Numbered from the stretch's first letter, positions 1-10,725 are shown. The stretch: DNA of 64,000 nucleotides from Devosia pacifica (GCF_014652635.1 NZ_BMZE01000002.1:62001-126000), one strand, 5' to 3'. The notes: generated by a model from the sequence alone, not told the origin. Numbers and translations: made by a program.

Positions 1-955
1 GAAGAACCCAGAGGGTCGCGCCGCCGATGATCGAGTTCTGCGGAGCACCATCGACATCGTCATAATAAGGCAGCATGCCGAACCCGACTTCGAAATCGGT
101 GTTGGCCAGCACGCCGGCGCGCGAAGCAGACGAGCCCATGTAGATGGCGCATTCACCCGAATAGAAGGCCGGAGCGTTGTCCGAACCGCCAGCAGGGCCG
201 CCATAAACAAAGATGCCTTCATCCTGCCAGCGAGCGAGGTCGTCCCAGAAGCGGGCTACGGTCTCGTTGTTGAAGGTGAACTCTGTACCGAGACCACCGA
301 AGCCGTTCTCCATGGTACCGTAAGGCAGGTTGTGAAGAGCGGAGAAGTTCTCGGAGCCGATCCATGTGGCCGTGTAGGTGATCGCCATGCCGCAATTGGC
401 AGCGCCGGATTCAACGATCTGGCGGGACATTTCCTCGGCTTCCGCCCAGGTGGTCGGGGCTGTTTCCGGGTCGAGGCCGGCTTCTTCGAACACGTCCTTG
501 TTGTAGTAGAGGATTGGCGTCGAAGAGTTGAACGGCATCGAGAGCATGTTGCCGTTGGTATCGGTATAGTAGCCGGTGACAACCGGGAGGAAGTTCGACG
601 GGTCGAAGTCGTTGCCGTACTCTTCCATCAGTTCATAAACCGGATAGACGGCGCCTTCGGCAGCCATCATGGTGCCGGTACCCACTTCGTAGATCTGCAC
701 GATCGTGGGCTGCTCGCCGGCGCGGAAGGCGGCGATGGTGTTGACCATCGTCTCTTCGTACTCACCGCGATAAGAGGGGGTGACGACATAGTCGTCTTGG
801 CCGGCATTGAAGTCTTCGGCGATCTGATTGACGCGCTCGCCCAGTTCGCCACCCATCGAGTGCCACCAGGAAATTTCGGTCTGCGCGAACGCGACCGACG
901 ATGACAGCGTGACGGCCAGAGCCGCAAGGCCCGCCTTCGCAGTAAACTTATGCAT
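1..955 (-). CDS. ugpB: sn-glycerol-3-phosphate ABC transporter, periplasmic binding protein (3' end outside window)
   Basis: Periplasmic binding protein of the UgpBAEC importer for sn-glycerol-3-phosphate. The frame runs off the left edge, so about 318 residues are visible; the family is usually about 430-440. A signal peptide ends near residue 24 (AFA before QTE). The mature N-terminus ISWWHSMGGELGE, the run VQIYEVGTGTMMA near residue 90 and FNSSTPILYYNKD near residue 155 match the UgpB family as I know it better than generic sugar-binding proteins. The ATG at 955 has GGGAG six bases upstream. Permease and ATPase genes would be expected beyond the left edge. A three-unit PHO box upstream (1196-1224) points to phosphate-starvation control. 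Confidence 0.9.
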   Translation of the reverse strand, partial: MHKFTAKAGLAALAVTLSSSVAFAQTEISWWHSMGGELGERVNQIAEDFNAGQDDYVVTPSYRGEYEETMVNTIAAFRAGEQPTIVQIYEVGTGTMMAAEGAVYPVYELMEEYGNDFDPSNFLPVVTGYYTDTNGNMLSMPFNSSTPILYYNKDVFEEAGLDPETAPTTWAEAEEMSRQIVESGAANCGMAITYTATWIGSENFSALHNLPYGTMENGFGGLGTEFTFNNETVARFWDDLARWQDEGIFVYGGPAGGSDNAPAFYSGECAIYMGSSASRAGVLANTDFEVGFGMLPYYDDVDGAPQNSIIGGATLWVL

Positions 956-1025
956 GATGTTCTCCCGTTGATCGGACTTCCACTGCGGAATTCCGCGCAC
1001 CTGCCAGGCCTTCTTTGCCTGTGCC

Positions 1026-1043
1026 TGATCAGATTTATGACAG
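1026..1043 (-). promoter_or_regulatory. Degenerate PHO-box-like site proximal to ugpB
   Basis: On the minus strand a perfect CTGTCAT half-site (1043-1037) is followed by the spacer AAAT and a poor second unit, CTGATCA. It lies about 80 bases upstream of the ugpB ATG, a better distance for a promoter than the stronger box at 1196-1224. One good half-site could be chance. Confidence 0.3.
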
Positions 1044-1195
1044 CTAGTCAGAATAGTTTTTGCTGGTCAAGACGAACCCCAACCGAAACCAAAACACCAG
1101 ATATCCGAAACCTGATATGCGCAGATGGAACCTTGGCCACTCAAGGTGTTGGCCATGAACCGGTGCCCCGTCTAGTCAGACTGGATAAATGCTCG

Positions 1196-1224
1196 ATGAC
1201 GGTTTCATGACAGATTTATGACTG
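1196..1224 (-). promoter_or_regulatory. Three-unit PHO box upstream of ugpB
   Basis: On the minus strand three 7-mers, CAGTCAT, CTGTCAT and CCGTCAT, follow one another with exact 4-base spacers (AAAT, GAAA). This 11-base period is the known PhoB-binding arrangement. TATCCA begins nine bases after the last unit and could serve as a -10 element. The site overlaps the last codons of the epimerase gene and faces ugpB, leaving a leader of roughly 200 bases. PhoB control of ugp is established in enteric bacteria; here it is inferred from the site. Confidence 0.8.
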
Positions 1225-1638
1225 AGGTTCGAGCGAAGCTTGCTGCAGCTCAACAAGGGTTCCTGCGAAGTCCTTGGGATGCATGAAGATAACGGGCAAT
1301 CCGTGTGCGCCGAGACGCGGCGCCCCATCGCCCAGCACCGTGGCTCCATCGGCTTTGAGCCGCGCCATCGCGGCCTCTATATCGGGTACTTCGAAGCACA
1401 AATGGTGCTGACCGCCCTGCGGATGACGCTCCAAGAACCGGTGCAAGGTCGAATCCGGACCAAGCGGGGAGAGCAGTTCCAAACTTGCGCTACCGGCTTC
1501 GATGAATGCGACCGTCACCCCATGCTCCGGCAAGTCCTTCGGTTCGCCAATGTCGGCGCCGAGTCGGGTTCGATACAGCGCCGAGGCCGCAGCGATATCG
1601 GGTACAGCTATGCCGATGTGATGCAGACGCCCGATCAT
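1216..1638 (-). CDS. mce: Methylmalonyl-CoA epimerase
   Basis: Interconverts (S)- and (R)-methylmalonyl-CoA between propionyl-CoA carboxylase and the mutase. The 140-residue length is normal for this small VOC-fold metalloenzyme. The N-terminal RLHHIGIAV, the second-half [10 protein letters not shown] and the C-terminal LVELQQ supply the expected His, His and Glu metal ligands. Its ATG overlaps the mutase stop codon (ATGA), so the two are translationally coupled and it is the last gene of the operon. The stop codon lies inside the PHO box of the next transcription unit. Confidence 0.93.
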   Translation of the reverse strand: MIGRLHHIGIAVPDIAAASALYRTRLGADIGEPKDLPEHGVTVAFIEAGSASLELLSPLGPDSTLHRFLERHPQGGQHHLCFEVPDIEAAMARLKADGATVLGDGAPRLGAHGLPVIFMHPKDFAGTLVELQQASLEPQS

Positions 1639-3776
1639 CGGTTGCTCCTGCGGCCTTCGATGCGGTCAAGGACGGCAAATGCAGCCGCCAGAACGTTCGT
1701 ACCGGGGCCGAAGATTTCGGCGACACCAGCGTCTTGTAGCGCCTCCTGATCCTGCTGAGGCACAATACCACCGACAACGACAATCATCTCGTCCGCCCCT
1801 CGCTCGGTGAGGGCGGTCATCAGTTCAGGAACAAGCGTTGCGTGACCTGCGGCAAGGCTCGACACGCCGATAGCGTCAACACCGAGGCTCTGGGCCTGCG
1901 CTGCCGCCTCCTCCGGCGTCTCGAAAAGATCACCCAAATGCACCGTCAGCCCGACATCCGCGAAGGCGGACGCAATGACCTTGGCACCGCGATCATGACC
2001 ATCCTGGCCGAGCTTGGCGATATAGATCGAAGGCGCACGGCCGGAGGTACTTGCGAAGCGTTCGATACGATCGATGAGCGCTGCGTATTCTGGATCGTTT
2101 CGGTAGGCGTCGCCATAAACGCCCTTCACCACCCGCGTCTCAGCGACGTGGCGGCCATAGACATCCTCAAGCGCGGCGGTAATCTCCCCGAGCGTTGCTC
2201 GCGCCCGCGCCGCGGCGACCGCTGCTTCGAGCAGATTGCCCTCGTTCATCGCTGCATATTCTCGCAACGCCGCGAGCATTGCCCGGCACTCCGGATCGTT
2301 GCGCTGATTGCGCACAGCTTCAAGCGTAGCCGCCTGTTCAGCACGCACCCGGGCGGTATCGACGATACGCGGCTCCACCCGGCCTGCAGCATCCGAGCGG
2401 TATCGGTTAACGCCGACGATGACCTCCTCGCCGCGGTCGATCCTCGCCTGCTTCAGCGTCGCTGCCGTCTCAATCGCCAGTTTCGGGCTGCCTGCTGCAA
2501 CCGCAGCCGTCATCCCACCCTCCGCCTCGATCGAGGCGATCAACTGCTGGGCTTTATCGACCAGTTCAGCCGTGAGCGCTTCGACATAGTAGGATCCGCC
2601 GAGTGGATCGACGACATCCGTCACATGACTTTCGTTCTGAAGGATCAACTGGGTATTGCGAGCGATGCGCGCGGCATCGTCGCTCGGCAAGGCGATAGCT
2701 TCGTCGAAGCCATTGGTATGAAGGCTCTGTGTTCCGCCGAGTACCGCTGCAAGGGCCTCGAGTGTCGTCCGGACGACGTTATTATAGGGGTCCTGCTCGG
2801 TCAACGAGACGCCCGAAGTCTGGCAATGCGTGCGCAGCATCTTTGAGCGCGAATCTTTTGCCCCCAGCTCACTCATCATCCCGGCCCAGAGCATCCGCGC
2901 CGCGCGCAGCTTCGCCGCCTCGAGGAAGAGATTCATGCCGATGCCGAAAAAGAACGACAGGCGTGGCGCGAACCGGTCGATCTCGAGACCCCGGCGCATG
3001 GCGGCGCGCACATATTCGCGGCCATCAGCGAGGGTATAGGCCAGTTCCTGTACCGCCGTCGCTCCGGCCTCGTGCATGTGATAGCCGGAGATCGATACGG
3101 AGTTGAATCGCGGCATGCGTTCGGCCGTATAGGCGATGATATCGCCAACGATCCGCATCGAGGGTTCGGGCGGATAAATGTATGTGTTGCGGACCATGAA
3201 CTCCTTGAGGATGTCGTTCTGGATGGTCCCCGTCAGGGCGCCCTGAGAGACGCCCTGCTCTTCCGCCGCGACGATAAACATCGCCAGAACCGGCAGCACT
3301 GCGCCATTCATGGTCATCGAGACCGAGACGTCATTCAACGGAATACCGGCGAAGAGTGCCTTCATGTCCTCGACGGTATCGATGGCGACTCCAGCCTTGC
3401 CGACATCGCCGGCAACGCGAGGATGGTCGCTGTCATAGCCACGATGGGTTGCGAGATCGAAGGCGACGGATAATCCTTTTTGTCCCTCCGAGAGCGCCTG
3501 CCTGTAGAACGCGTTGCTTTCCCGCGCGGTCGAAAAACCGGCATATTGGCGAATGGTCCAGGGACGGTTTGCATACATCGTGGCCCTGACGCCACGGGCG
3601 AACGGCTCCTGCCCTGGGATTGCCGCTGCGGCATCGGCGGGCACGTCTGAGGCGAAATAGGCGGGGCGCGTCTCGATCCCCCCGTAGTCCTTGTTCAACG
3701 CAGATGGATCTTTATCGCCGAGCTCGTTTGCGGCGATGTGTGCCCAATCGGCGAAGGTTGCGGGTCTGTCGGGCAT
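1635..3776 (-). CDS. Methylmalonyl-CoA mutase (adenosylcobalamin-dependent)
   Basis: Isomerises (R)-methylmalonyl-CoA to succinyl-CoA with adenosylcobalamin. At 713 residues it is a complete single-chain mutase: an N-terminal (beta/alpha)8 catalytic domain, with [11 protein letters not shown] as the active-site segment, and a C-terminal B12-binding domain beginning [14 protein letters not shown], where His594 is the predicted lower cobalt ligand, followed by GVSSLAAGH and VGGIVPQQD. The pccA stop and this ATG share one base (TGATG), and the gene overlaps the epimerase downstream, so all three are probably expressed in a fixed ratio. No MeaB-type chaperone gene is in the window. Confidence 0.95.
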   Translation of the reverse strand: MPDRPATFADWAHIAANELGDKDPSALNKDYGGIETRPAYFASDVPADAAAAIPGQEPFARGVRATMYANRPWTIRQYAGFSTARESNAFYRQALSEGQKGLSVAFDLATHRGYDSDHPRVAGDVGKAGVAIDTVEDMKALFAGIPLNDVSVSMTMNGAVLPVLAMFIVAAEEQGVSQGALTGTIQNDILKEFMVRNTYIYPPEPSMRIVGDIIAYTAERMPRFNSVSISGYHMHEAGATAVQELAYTLADGREYVRAAMRRGLEIDRFAPRLSFFFGIGMNLFLEAAKLRAARMLWAGMMSELGAKDSRSKMLRTHCQTSGVSLTEQDPYNNVVRTTLEALAAVLGGTQSLHTNGFDEAIALPSDDAARIARNTQLILQNESHVTDVVDPLGGSYYVEALTAELVDKAQQLIASIEAEGGMTAAVAAGSPKLAIETAATLKQARIDRGEEVIVGVNRYRSDAAGRVEPRIVDTARVRAEQAATLEAVRNQRNDPECRAMLAALREYAAMNEGNLLEAAVAAARARATLGEITAALEDVYGRHVAETRVVKGVYGDAYRNDPEYAALIDRIERFASTSGRAPSIYIAKLGQDGHDRGAKVIASAFADVGLTVHLGDLFETPEEAAAQAQSLGVDAIGVSSLAAGHATLVPELMTALTERGADEMIVVVGGIVPQQDQEALQDAGVAEIFGPGTNVLAAAFAVLDRIEGRRSNR

Positions 3777-5821
3777 CAGGGTGCTTCGAACTCCATCATC
3801 ACGGCATCGACAGCCAGAACGTCACCCACAGCGACATTCAAGGCGGCGACACGCGCGCGCTTTTGTGCCCGCAGGACATTCTCCATTTTCATCGCCTCAA
3901 CGATTGCAAGTGCCTGACCTTCTTCCACAATATCCCCCTCGGCGACATCGAGGCGCACCACCTGGCCCGGCATTGGGCAAAGCAGCTGGTTGGAACGATC
4001 GGGCGGTGTCTTGACCGGCATCAGCGGCATCAACGCCGCTATGTGCGGTGGCAGCACGCACGCGTTGAGGTTAACACCACGGTAACGCAACCGGTATCCG
4101 AGTGTCGTCGGTTCGGTCTTGATTGCGGCATTGAAGGCCCAGCCATGTCCGCCGCTCGCTTCCTTATAGAGCCTTGCAATCGTGTCGCCGGGACGCCAGT
4201 CGATCCGAACGGTCTCCACGTTATTCTCAAAGCGCATTGCCAGAGTCGTGCCGGGGTCCGGAACGTTTGTCGAGGCCAGATGTTCGGGCTCGACGATGAC
4301 CGCCACGGGCGCCTCGTCTATGCCTCCAACGCAATAGTCCCGCTGCGCCGCGCCCCCCGGTTCGCGTCCGATCTGGACGCGCTGGTCTGAAATCCAACGC
4401 AGCGCCGCAGCAACTTGAATAAGGTTCTGACGCTCGTTTGTTGAAAGCACCGGACCATTAAAGCCGTCGGGAAACTCCTCGGCGATATAGCCTGTCGTCA
4501 GGCCGGCTGTCCTGAACCGCTGCTGGCCGAAGACAGTGGCCAGGAAGGGCAGATTGTGGCCGATGCCCTCGAGCTCGAACTGATCGAGCGCATCGCGTAT
4601 CGTCGCGATTGCCGCATCGCGACTGGGCCCCCAACTGCACAGCTTGGAAATCATCGGATCGTAATAGGGCGAGATCTCGCCGCCCTCTAAAACGCCGCCA
4701 TCTATCCGCACTACGCTGGTCTCGTCTGCGCGTTCCTCAGGTGGCCGATACCGCGTCAGCCGACCGGTTGACGGCAGGAAATTGCGGTAGGGATCCTCTG
4801 CGTAAACGCGGGCCTCGATGGCCCAGCCTTCGAGCCGAACATCCTCCTGCCGCAGCACAAGCGGTTCGCCTGCGGCAATCCTGATCATCAATTCGACAAG
4901 GTCGAGACCGGTCACCAGTTCCGTGACTGGATGCTCCACCTGCAGCCGGGTGTTCATCTCGAGAAAGTAGAAGTTCTGATCGCTGTCCGCGACGAACTCG
5001 ACCGTGCCGGCGCTGCGATAGCCAACCGCCTTTGCCAGTGCCACAGCCTGCGCGCCCATTGCGGCGCGTGTGTTCGCGTCGAGCAGCGGAGACGGGGCTT
5101 CTTCGATGACCTTCTGGTTGCGGCGCTGGATCGAACACTCACGTTCACCGAGGTGAATGGTGAGACCATGCGCATCGGCAAGTACCTGAATCTCGATGTG
5201 CCGCGGGTTTTCAATGAATTTTTCGATGAACAACCGGCCATCGCCGAATGCTGCCGAGGCTTCGGCGCCGGCGCGCTCGAACCCCTCACGCACCTCATCG
5301 GCATCATGCGCAATGCGCATGCCCTTGCCGCCGCCGCCAGCCGAGGCTTTCAGCATGACGGGATAGCCTATGCTTTCGGCAATCTCGATTGCTGCGCTTG
5401 CGGACGCAATCTCGCCGGCTTGCCCCGGCACCACCGAAACGCCCGCCTCCGCAGCCAGCCGCTTGGCAGTAATCTTGTCGCCCATGGCTGCGATTGCAGA
5501 TGCCGGCGGACCGATAAAGACAATGCCGGCGGCTTCGAGCGCTTCTGCGAAACGCGCGTTCTCGGAGAGAAACCCGTAGCCAGGATGAACCGCATCGGCG
5601 CCGGTTTCGCGGCATGCCGCAATGATCCGCTCGATCACCAGATAGCTATCGCGCGTCGGTGCCGGGCCGATATGGACGGCTTCATCGGCCAGTTCGACAT
5701 GCAGCGCCTGCGCGTCGGCGTCGGAATAGACGGCGACCGTCGCGATGCCCATGCGCCGGGCGGTCCTGATCACCCGGCAGGCGATTTCACCGCGATTGGC
5801 TATGAGGATCTTTCGAAACAT
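3776..5821 (-). CDS. pccA: Propionyl-CoA carboxylase alpha subunit (biotin carboxylase + biotin carrier)
   Basis: Carries the ATP-dependent biotin carboxylation step of propionyl-CoA carboxylase. The 681 residues hold a biotin carboxylase domain from residue 1 to about 450 (start [17 protein letters not shown], glycine-rich ATP loop [22 protein letters not shown] and [14 protein letters not shown]), a linker domain, and a C-terminal biotinyl domain with the AMKMEN motif, where Lys645 is the biotin attachment site. Acetyl-CoA carboxylase normally has separate AccB and AccC chains, so the fused form next to the mutase supports the propionyl assignment. It starts 12 bases after ridA and overlaps the mutase start. 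Confidence 0.93.
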   Translation of the reverse strand: MFRKILIANRGEIACRVIRTARRMGIATVAVYSDADAQALHVELADEAVHIGPAPTRDSYLVIERIIAACRETGADAVHPGYGFLSENARFAEALEAAGIVFIGPPASAIAAMGDKITAKRLAAEAGVSVVPGQAGEIASASAAIEIAESIGYPVMLKASAGGGGKGMRIAHDADEVREGFERAGAEASAAFGDGRLFIEKFIENPRHIEIQVLADAHGLTIHLGERECSIQRRNQKVIEEAPSPLLDANTRAAMGAQAVALAKAVGYRSAGTVEFVADSDQNFYFLEMNTRLQVEHPVTELVTGLDLVELMIRIAAGEPLVLRQEDVRLEGWAIEARVYAEDPYRNFLPSTGRLTRYRPPEERADETSVVRIDGGVLEGGEISPYYDPMISKLCSWGPSRDAAIATIRDALDQFELEGIGHNLPFLATVFGQQRFRTAGLTTGYIAEEFPDGFNGPVLSTNERQNLIQVAAALRWISDQRVQIGREPGGAAQRDYCVGGIDEAPVAVIVEPEHLASTNVPDPGTTLAMRFENNVETVRIDWRPGDTIARLYKEASGGHGWAFNAAIKTEPTTLGYRLRYRGVNLNACVLPPHIAALMPLMPVKTPPDRSNQLLCPMPGQVVRLDVAEGDIVEEGQALAIVEAMKMENVLRAQKRARVAALNVAVGDVLAVDAVMMEFEAP

Positions 5822-5833
5822 CGGCGCTTTGCC

Positions 5834-6241
5834 TCAATTGCCGGCGTCTGGGCGGCGCGCCACCAGGTCGATTTCGACCAGCGCATGCAGCGCCAGCCCG
5901 TTGACCCCGACAGTTGTTCGTGCCGGGCGCCGGCCTTCGGGAAAGGTCTCCATCCAGATGGCATTGAGCGCATCGTAGTCGCGGTAGAAATCCGTGAGGT
6001 AGATGCGTGCCATAACAATGTGCTCAAGGCTCAGCCCGATGCCGGCAAGCACGATCCGCAGATTCTCGATGACCCTGTGGGTCTGTGCCTTGATCCCCTC
6101 TGGCAGCGGAGCGTCGGGCGCTTCCGGATCGGTGGGCATTTGCCCGGTGACGAACACCAGCCCGTCAGTCTCAACGGCATGCGAGAATGGAGCGACGGGA
6201 CGCGGCCCGCCAGCGATCATGTGAAAAAGCGGATCGGTCAT
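5834..6241 (-). CDS. RidA/YjgF-family protein (enamine/imine deaminase-like)
   Basis: Rid-family proteins are small trimers; RidA itself hydrolyses reactive enamine/imine intermediates. This 135-residue protein shows the family pattern: PFSHAVETDGLVFVTGQMP near the N-terminus, the central THRVIENLRIVLAGIG, and RPARTTVGV, where the Arg is the usual substrate-carboxylate contact. It sits eight bases after pccB and twelve before pccA, so it is part of the propionyl-CoA operon rather than with amino-acid genes. Its substrate there is unknown; it may be a non-archetypal Rid subgroup. Confidence 0.85.
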   Translation of the reverse strand: MTDPLFHMIAGGPRPVAPFSHAVETDGLVFVTGQMPTDPEAPDAPLPEGIKAQTHRVIENLRIVLAGIGLSLEHIVMARIYLTDFYRDYDALNAIWMETFPEGRRPARTTVGVNGLALHALVEIDLVARRPDAGN

Positions 6242-6249
6242 GCCTGTCC

Positions 6250-7782
6250 CTAAAGTGGAATATTGTCGTGTTTCTTGGGTGGGGTTTGGGTGCGCTTATC
6301 GGCAAGCGTTGAGAACGCCCGGATGATGCGGCGACGCGAGCTGTGCGGCATGATCACATCATCGATGAAGCCGCGCTCGGCGGCAACGAAGGGGTTGGCA
6401 AAGCGCGCCTCGTACTCTGCGGTGCGTTCGGCGATTTTTTGGGGATCGTCGCGCTCGGAGCGATAAAGGATTTCCGTTGCGCCCTTCGGTCCCATGACGG
6501 CGATCTCGGCGGTGGGCCAGGCATAGTTCACGTCAGCGCGGATGTGCTTTGATGCCATGACGTCATAGGCGCCGCCATAGGCCTTGCGGGTGATCAGGGT
6601 CACCATCGGCACTGTCGCCTCGGAATAAGCGAACAGCAGTTTGGCGCCGTGCTTGATGATGCCGTTATGCTCCTGCGCAACTCCGGGCAGGAAGCCCGGC
6701 ACATCGACGAGGGTCAGAATCGGTATCTCGAACGCATCGCAAAAGCGGATGAACCGCGCCGCCTTTCGCGACGCGGCGATATCGAGGCACCCCGCCAGCA
6801 CCATTGGCTGGTTGGCGACAACACCGACGGGGTGGCCATCGAGACGGATAAAGCCAGTCAGGATATTGCCGGCATAGTCCTTTTGCTGTTCTAAAAACTC
6901 GCCCTCATCTGCGACGGCTCTGACGATTTCTGCCATGTCGTAAGGCATGTTGGCGTTGGCGGGAACGATGCTGTCGAGACTGGGGATCGTCCTGTCCTGC
7001 CGGTCAGCGCTGGCCTGCCTTGGTGGTTTCATGCCGGCTCGTGCCGGCAGAAACCCGACCAGCCGACGAACCTCCAGCAAGGCTTCGATATCGTTGTCGA
7101 ATGCCCGGTCCGCGACGGCAGAGATTTTGGTGTGCGTTTCGGCGCCGCCGAGAGCCTCGTGCGTCACTGTTTCATTGGTGACGGTCTTCACCACATCGGG
7201 ACCGGTCACGAACATGTAGCTGGTGTCGCGCACCATGTAGGTGAAATCGGTCATTGCCGGTGAATAGACGGCGCCACCGGCGCATGGGCCCATGATCACC
7301 GATATCTGGGGGACGGCGCCGGAGGCCTGCACGTTGCGCCAGAAGACTTCGGCATAACCACCGAGCGAGGCCACGCCTTCCTGGATGCGGGCGCCGCCGG
7401 AATCATTGAGCCCGATGACCGGAGCGCCATTCTGCATCGCCAGATCCATGATCTTGCAGATCTTTTGCGCGTGTGTTTCGGACAGCGAACCGCCGAAGAC
7501 CGTAAAATCCTGGCTGAAGACATAGACCGGCCGGCCATCGATTGTTCCCCAGCCGGTAATCACGCCATCACCGTGAAACACCTTGCCGGCCATTCCGAAA
7601 TCGGTCGCGCGGTGGGTGACGAACATGTCGTATTCTTCGAAGCTGTCTCTGTCGAGCAGGACGTCGAGCCGCTCGCGTGCGGTCAGCTTGCCTTTTTCAT
7701 GCTGCGCAGCAATGCGATGGTCTCCGCCGCCCTTGCGCGCTTCTGCCCGCCGCTCCTCAAGCTGTTCGAGAATAGTCTGCAC
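6250..7782 (-). CDS. pccB: Propionyl-CoA carboxylase beta subunit (carboxyltransferase)
   Basis: Transfers the carboxyl group from biotin to propionyl-CoA. I choose the GTG at 7782: it gives 510 residues starting [12 protein letters not shown], the usual family N-terminus, and has GAGGGG five bases upstream. The longer frame to 7947 would overlap the carbonic-anhydrase gene and its extra residues look non-coding; an ATG at 7800 is the alternative. Both crotonase-fold halves are present: the N-terminal half includes [18 protein letters not shown], and the C-terminal half includes [24 protein letters not shown] and [21 protein letters not shown] segments. Followed after eight bases by ridA. Confidence 0.93.
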   Translation of the reverse strand: MQTILEQLEERRAEARKGGGDHRIAAQHEKGKLTARERLDVLLDRDSFEEYDMFVTHRATDFGMAGKVFHGDGVITGWGTIDGRPVYVFSQDFTVFGGSLSETHAQKICKIMDLAMQNGAPVIGLNDSGGARIQEGVASLGGYAEVFWRNVQASGAVPQISVIMGPCAGGAVYSPAMTDFTYMVRDTSYMFVTGPDVVKTVTNETVTHEALGGAETHTKISAVADRAFDNDIEALLEVRRLVGFLPARAGMKPPRQASADRQDRTIPSLDSIVPANANMPYDMAEIVRAVADEGEFLEQQKDYAGNILTGFIRLDGHPVGVVANQPMVLAGCLDIAASRKAARFIRFCDAFEIPILTLVDVPGFLPGVAQEHNGIIKHGAKLLFAYSEATVPMVTLITRKAYGGAYDVMASKHIRADVNYAWPTAEIAVMGPKGATEILYRSERDDPQKIAERTAEYEARFANPFVAAERGFIDDVIMPHSSRRRIIRAFSTLADKRTQTPPKKHDNIPL

Positions 7783-7870
7783 GCGCACCCCTCGCCGCAT
7801 TCTTGCTGCTGTGTGACGAAGAGTGACGGCAGAGGCGGGAAAAAGCAATTGCCGCGCGTGAAGGCTATCC

Positions 7871-8425
7871 TCAGGCCGGATCGAAGTCGCGCGGATGGCC
7901 TGGCACCAGCTCCAAGCCGCGCGCGAAGCGCCTGGCGTTTTCGACATAGCCGTCTGCAGACTTCCTGAGCCCAGCTACCGCCTCGGCGTCGAGTTCGCGC
8001 GCCACCTTGCCAGGGGCGCCGATAACAAGCGAGTTGTCTGGAATGGTCTTGCCTTCGGTGACCAGCGCGCCGGCGCCGATCAGGCAGTTGCGTCCTATCT
8101 TCGCCCCATTGAGGATTGTCGCGCCCATACCGATAAGCGTGTTGTCACCGATGACGCATCCATGCAGCATCGCCTTGTGCCCGATCGTACATCCCTGCCC
8201 GATGGTCAGGGGAAAGCCCATATCGGTGTGCAGCACCACATTTTCCTGAACGTTGCTGCGGGCACCGATGGTGATTGGCTCGTTGTCGCCACGCGCGACG
8301 ACGCCGAACCATATGCCCACCTCGGGGCCGACAATGACCCGCCCGACCAGAACGGCGGTGGGCGCGATCCAAGCTAAGTCCGGGGCGAGTGTCGGCGCTA
8401 CGCCATCGAGCGCGTAAATCGGCAT
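7871..8425 (-). CDS. Gamma-class carbonic anhydrase family protein
   Basis: A 184-residue left-handed beta-helix protein of the gamma-carbonic anhydrase (YrdA/PaaY-like) group. Hexapeptide repeats run from about residue 15 to 150. Three histidines in [18 protein letters not shown] (the HK and LHG ones) occupy the positions of the zinc ligands. A very strong Shine-Dalgarno sequence, TAGGAGG, precedes the ATG. The gene lies between selO (11 bases) and pccB (88 bases). Supplying bicarbonate to propionyl-CoA carboxylase is an attractive inference, but many members of this family show little or no carbonic anhydrase activity. Confidence 0.85.
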   Translation of the reverse strand: MPIYALDGVAPTLAPDLAWIAPTAVLVGRVIVGPEVGIWFGVVARGDNEPITIGARSNVQENVVLHTDMGFPLTIGQGCTIGHKAMLHGCVIGDNTLIGMGATILNGAKIGRNCLIGAGALVTEGKTIPDNSLVIGAPGKVARELDAEAVAGLRKSADGYVENARRFARGLELVPGHPRDFDPA

Positions 8426-8436
8426 CGCATATCCTC

Positions 8437-9846
8437 CTAAGGCACGATGGCGTAAGCTTGGCGCATCTCGGCAATCTGTTCCAGCGTCTGTGTGAAAAGC
8501 CGCCAGTCGTCGCTATCGGCGATCGGCGCCCAGATCGCCTCAACGTCTTCGATCAGCATGGTACGCGGCGTCTGGCGGGCGAAATAGTCATGATCTAGAT
8601 TGAGGTCTGCAACAGGAGTGAAGTTTTCGAGCGCGTCCGCCACCGGGCGAAATGCCTCGGTTGCGTAGTGCTCATGCGCGGGGCTTTCGGCGGCACGTTT
8701 CGCGCTCGCTATGCCGCCATACCAATCAAAGAAGAACTGCTCGTAAGGGGCCTTGCTGCGACCAAGGAAGCCAAAGAGCGCAGTAACGAACGCAGTGTCG
8801 GCCTCGCCGCCCGTCGGCTTGAGCCCGAGCCGGCCAAGTATTGCATCGGACAGTGTCTTGCGAAACTCCGGCCAGACCGTGTTGAGCGCCGGCTCAAGCG
8901 CCTCGACGCTCGAGATTGGCACAAGGCACTCCGCCAGCCGCGTCAGGTTCCAGGCCAGCGTATCCGGCTGCCGACCGAAGGCATAAAGCCCCGTTTCATC
9001 GAAATAGGCGGCCGTGAAATCGGGGTCATAGTGCGGCAGGAAACGCCACGGCCCGTAATCGAAGCTCTCGCCGGTGATGTTGATGTTGTCGGTGTTGAGG
9101 ACGCCATGAACGAAACCCGCCGCCGTCCATTGCGCACCGAGTTGCGCAACCCTCGCGGTGACCGCTCTCAAGAACGCGGCGGCTTTATCATCGCTGCCAG
9201 CAAGCTGTGGATAATAGGTCTCGATGCAGTAATCGAGGAGGCGCGCTATCGCCGCGTCGTCCTCGAGATAGGCAAGGCGCTGAAACGTACCAATGCGAAT
9301 ATGCGAATGGCTGAGCCGGGTGAGCACCGCAGATCGCGTCGGGGACGGCTCGTCGCCGCGCCATAGCTGCTCGCCAGTCTCGACGAGCGACAGACTTTTT
9401 GATGTGTAAACGCCAAGCGCCTCGAGCATTTCCGTCGCGAGAACTTCGCGCACGCCGCCCTTCAGCGTCAGCCGTCCATCGCCGCCCCGAGACCAGGGCG
9501 TTCGCCCGGAGCCTTTGGTGCCGAGATCGAGCAGGCGGTCGTCCTTTAGATCGTGGCATTGCGCAAAGAGGAACCCGCGCCCATCGCCAAGTTCGGGATT
9601 GTAGCTGCGAAACTGGTGGCCGTGATAACGCAGCGCCAGCGGCGCTTCGAGACTACCCTTTAGTGGCTCGAACCGCCCAAAATGCCGGAGCCAGTCTTCT
9701 TCGCTGAGGTGTTCGAGCCCGATGCGCCCGGCCCAGCGCTGATCACGGTGACGAAGGACGGTTTGCGGAAATTGCGCCGGCTGCACCGGATCGAAGAAGT
9801 CGGTGCCGAGACGCTCATGGTTGCGTGCTGGTCTGAATTCACCCAT
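8437..9846 (-). CDS. selO: SelO/YdiU-family protein adenylyltransferase
   Basis: SelO is a pseudokinase-fold enzyme that transfers AMP to proteins and is linked to redox stress. The 469-residue length matches the bacterial family. Diagnostic segments are [65 protein letters not shown], and the catalytic-loop region [24 protein letters not shown]. The C-terminus ends in YAIVP without a terminal Cys or selenocysteine, unlike the eukaryotic and some bacterial forms. It starts 36 bases after sitD and sits 11 bases before the carbonic-anhydrase gene, so it may be read through from either promoter. Confidence 0.92.
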   Translation of the reverse strand: MGEFRPARNHERLGTDFFDPVQPAQFPQTVLRHRDQRWAGRIGLEHLSEEDWLRHFGRFEPLKGSLEAPLALRYHGHQFRSYNPELGDGRGFLFAQCHDLKDDRLLDLGTKGSGRTPWSRGGDGRLTLKGGVREVLATEMLEALGVYTSKSLSLVETGEQLWRGDEPSPTRSAVLTRLSHSHIRIGTFQRLAYLEDDAAIARLLDYCIETYYPQLAGSDDKAAAFLRAVTARVAQLGAQWTAAGFVHGVLNTDNINITGESFDYGPWRFLPHYDPDFTAAYFDETGLYAFGRQPDTLAWNLTRLAECLVPISSVEALEPALNTVWPEFRKTLSDAILGRLGLKPTGGEADTAFVTALFGFLGRSKAPYEQFFFDWYGGIASAKRAAESPAHEHYATEAFRPVADALENFTPVADLNLDHDYFARQTPRTMLIEDVEAIWAPIADSDDWRLFTQTLEQIAEMRQAYAIVP

Positions 9847-9882
9847 GCCGCTGCAACGCCTTTATGGCCACATCGATCCTGA

Positions 9883-10725
9883 CTAGACCGCCGCGACCGC
9901 CTTGCGATTCTGCCAGCTGTTCCGGATGAACACGACAATGAAGATCGCCGTCAGCAGCAGCACAATCGTCGGAGCCGGTGCACTGTCGATCCAGAAGCTG
10001 GCATAGATCCCGGCAATCGTCGAGAAGACCGAGATAGCGGTCGCAAAGATCAGCATGTGCGACAGGCGCTTGGTCAACAGGAACGCGATGGCACCAGGCG
10101 CAACCATCAGCGAGATGACCAGAATGATGCCGACGGCCTTCAGCGCGCCGACGATGGTCAGCGAGAGGATCGCGAGAAGGCCATAATGCAGCAGGCGCAC
10201 CGGCAGACCGATGGCGGAGGCCTGTTGCTGATCGAAAACATAAAGCATGAGGTCACGCCAGCGGAATACAATAACCAGCGTGACGACCGTCGCGATGACG
10301 GCGCTTTCGGCGATATCCGCCCAGCTGGCGCCAAGCATGTTGCCGAACAGGATGTGATCAAGGTGAAGATCAGTGGTGATCGCCGTATAAAGGACGACGC
10401 CGAGCCCGAACATGCCCGAGAACATGACACCCATCACGGTGTCTTCCTTGATGCGGCTATTCTCTCTGAGATATCCGGTGCCAATGGCGCATACCATGCC
10501 GGCAGCGAAGGCGCCGATGGCGATGGGGAGACCGACGACATAAGCAAGGACGACGCCGGGCAAGACGGCGTGAGAGATCGCATCGCCCATCAGCGACCAG
10601 CCCCGCAGCACCAGAAAGCAGCTGAGCAGCGCCGCCGGCATGGCAACGAGCACGCCGATGATGAAAGCGTTCTGCATGAAGCCGAACTGGAACGGCCAGG
10701 TAAGATAGAGCAGCGCCTCGTTCAT
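9883..10725 (-). CDS. sitD: Mn/Fe ABC transporter permease SitD
   Basis: Second membrane subunit of the metal importer. The 280-residue protein belongs to the ABC-3 permease family (ZnuB/MntB/SitC/SitD): about eight hydrophobic segments, an early RGWSLMGDAISHAVLPGVVLAYVVG segment and a C-terminal half with GAIAFLLTKR. Its start shares one base with the sitC stop, so it is translated with sitC. It lacks the long C-terminal extension seen in some family members. Specificity (Mn2+ and Fe2+ rather than Zn2+) is inferred from the SitA protein and the promoter palindrome, not from this sequence. Confidence 0.9.
   Translation of the reverse strand: MNEALLYLTWPFQFGFMQNAFIIGVLVAMPAALLSCFLVLRGWSLMGDAISHAVLPGVVLAYVVGLPIAIGAFAAGMVCAIGTGYLRENSRIKEDTVMGVMFSGMFGLGVVLYTAITTDLHLDHILFGNMLGASWADIAESAVIATVVTLVIVFRWRDLMLYVFDQQQASAIGLPVRLLHYGLLAILSLTIVGALKAVGIILVISLMVAPGAIAFLLTKRLSHMLIFATAISVFSTIAGIYASFWIDSAPAPTIVLLLTAIFIVVFIRNSWQNRKAVAAV

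Noticed and set aside
4931..6253. 440-residue plus-strand open frame opposite pccA and ridA
   Set aside because: Runs across two certain genes on the other strand; composition (Arg, His, Cys-rich) is that of an antisense shadow.
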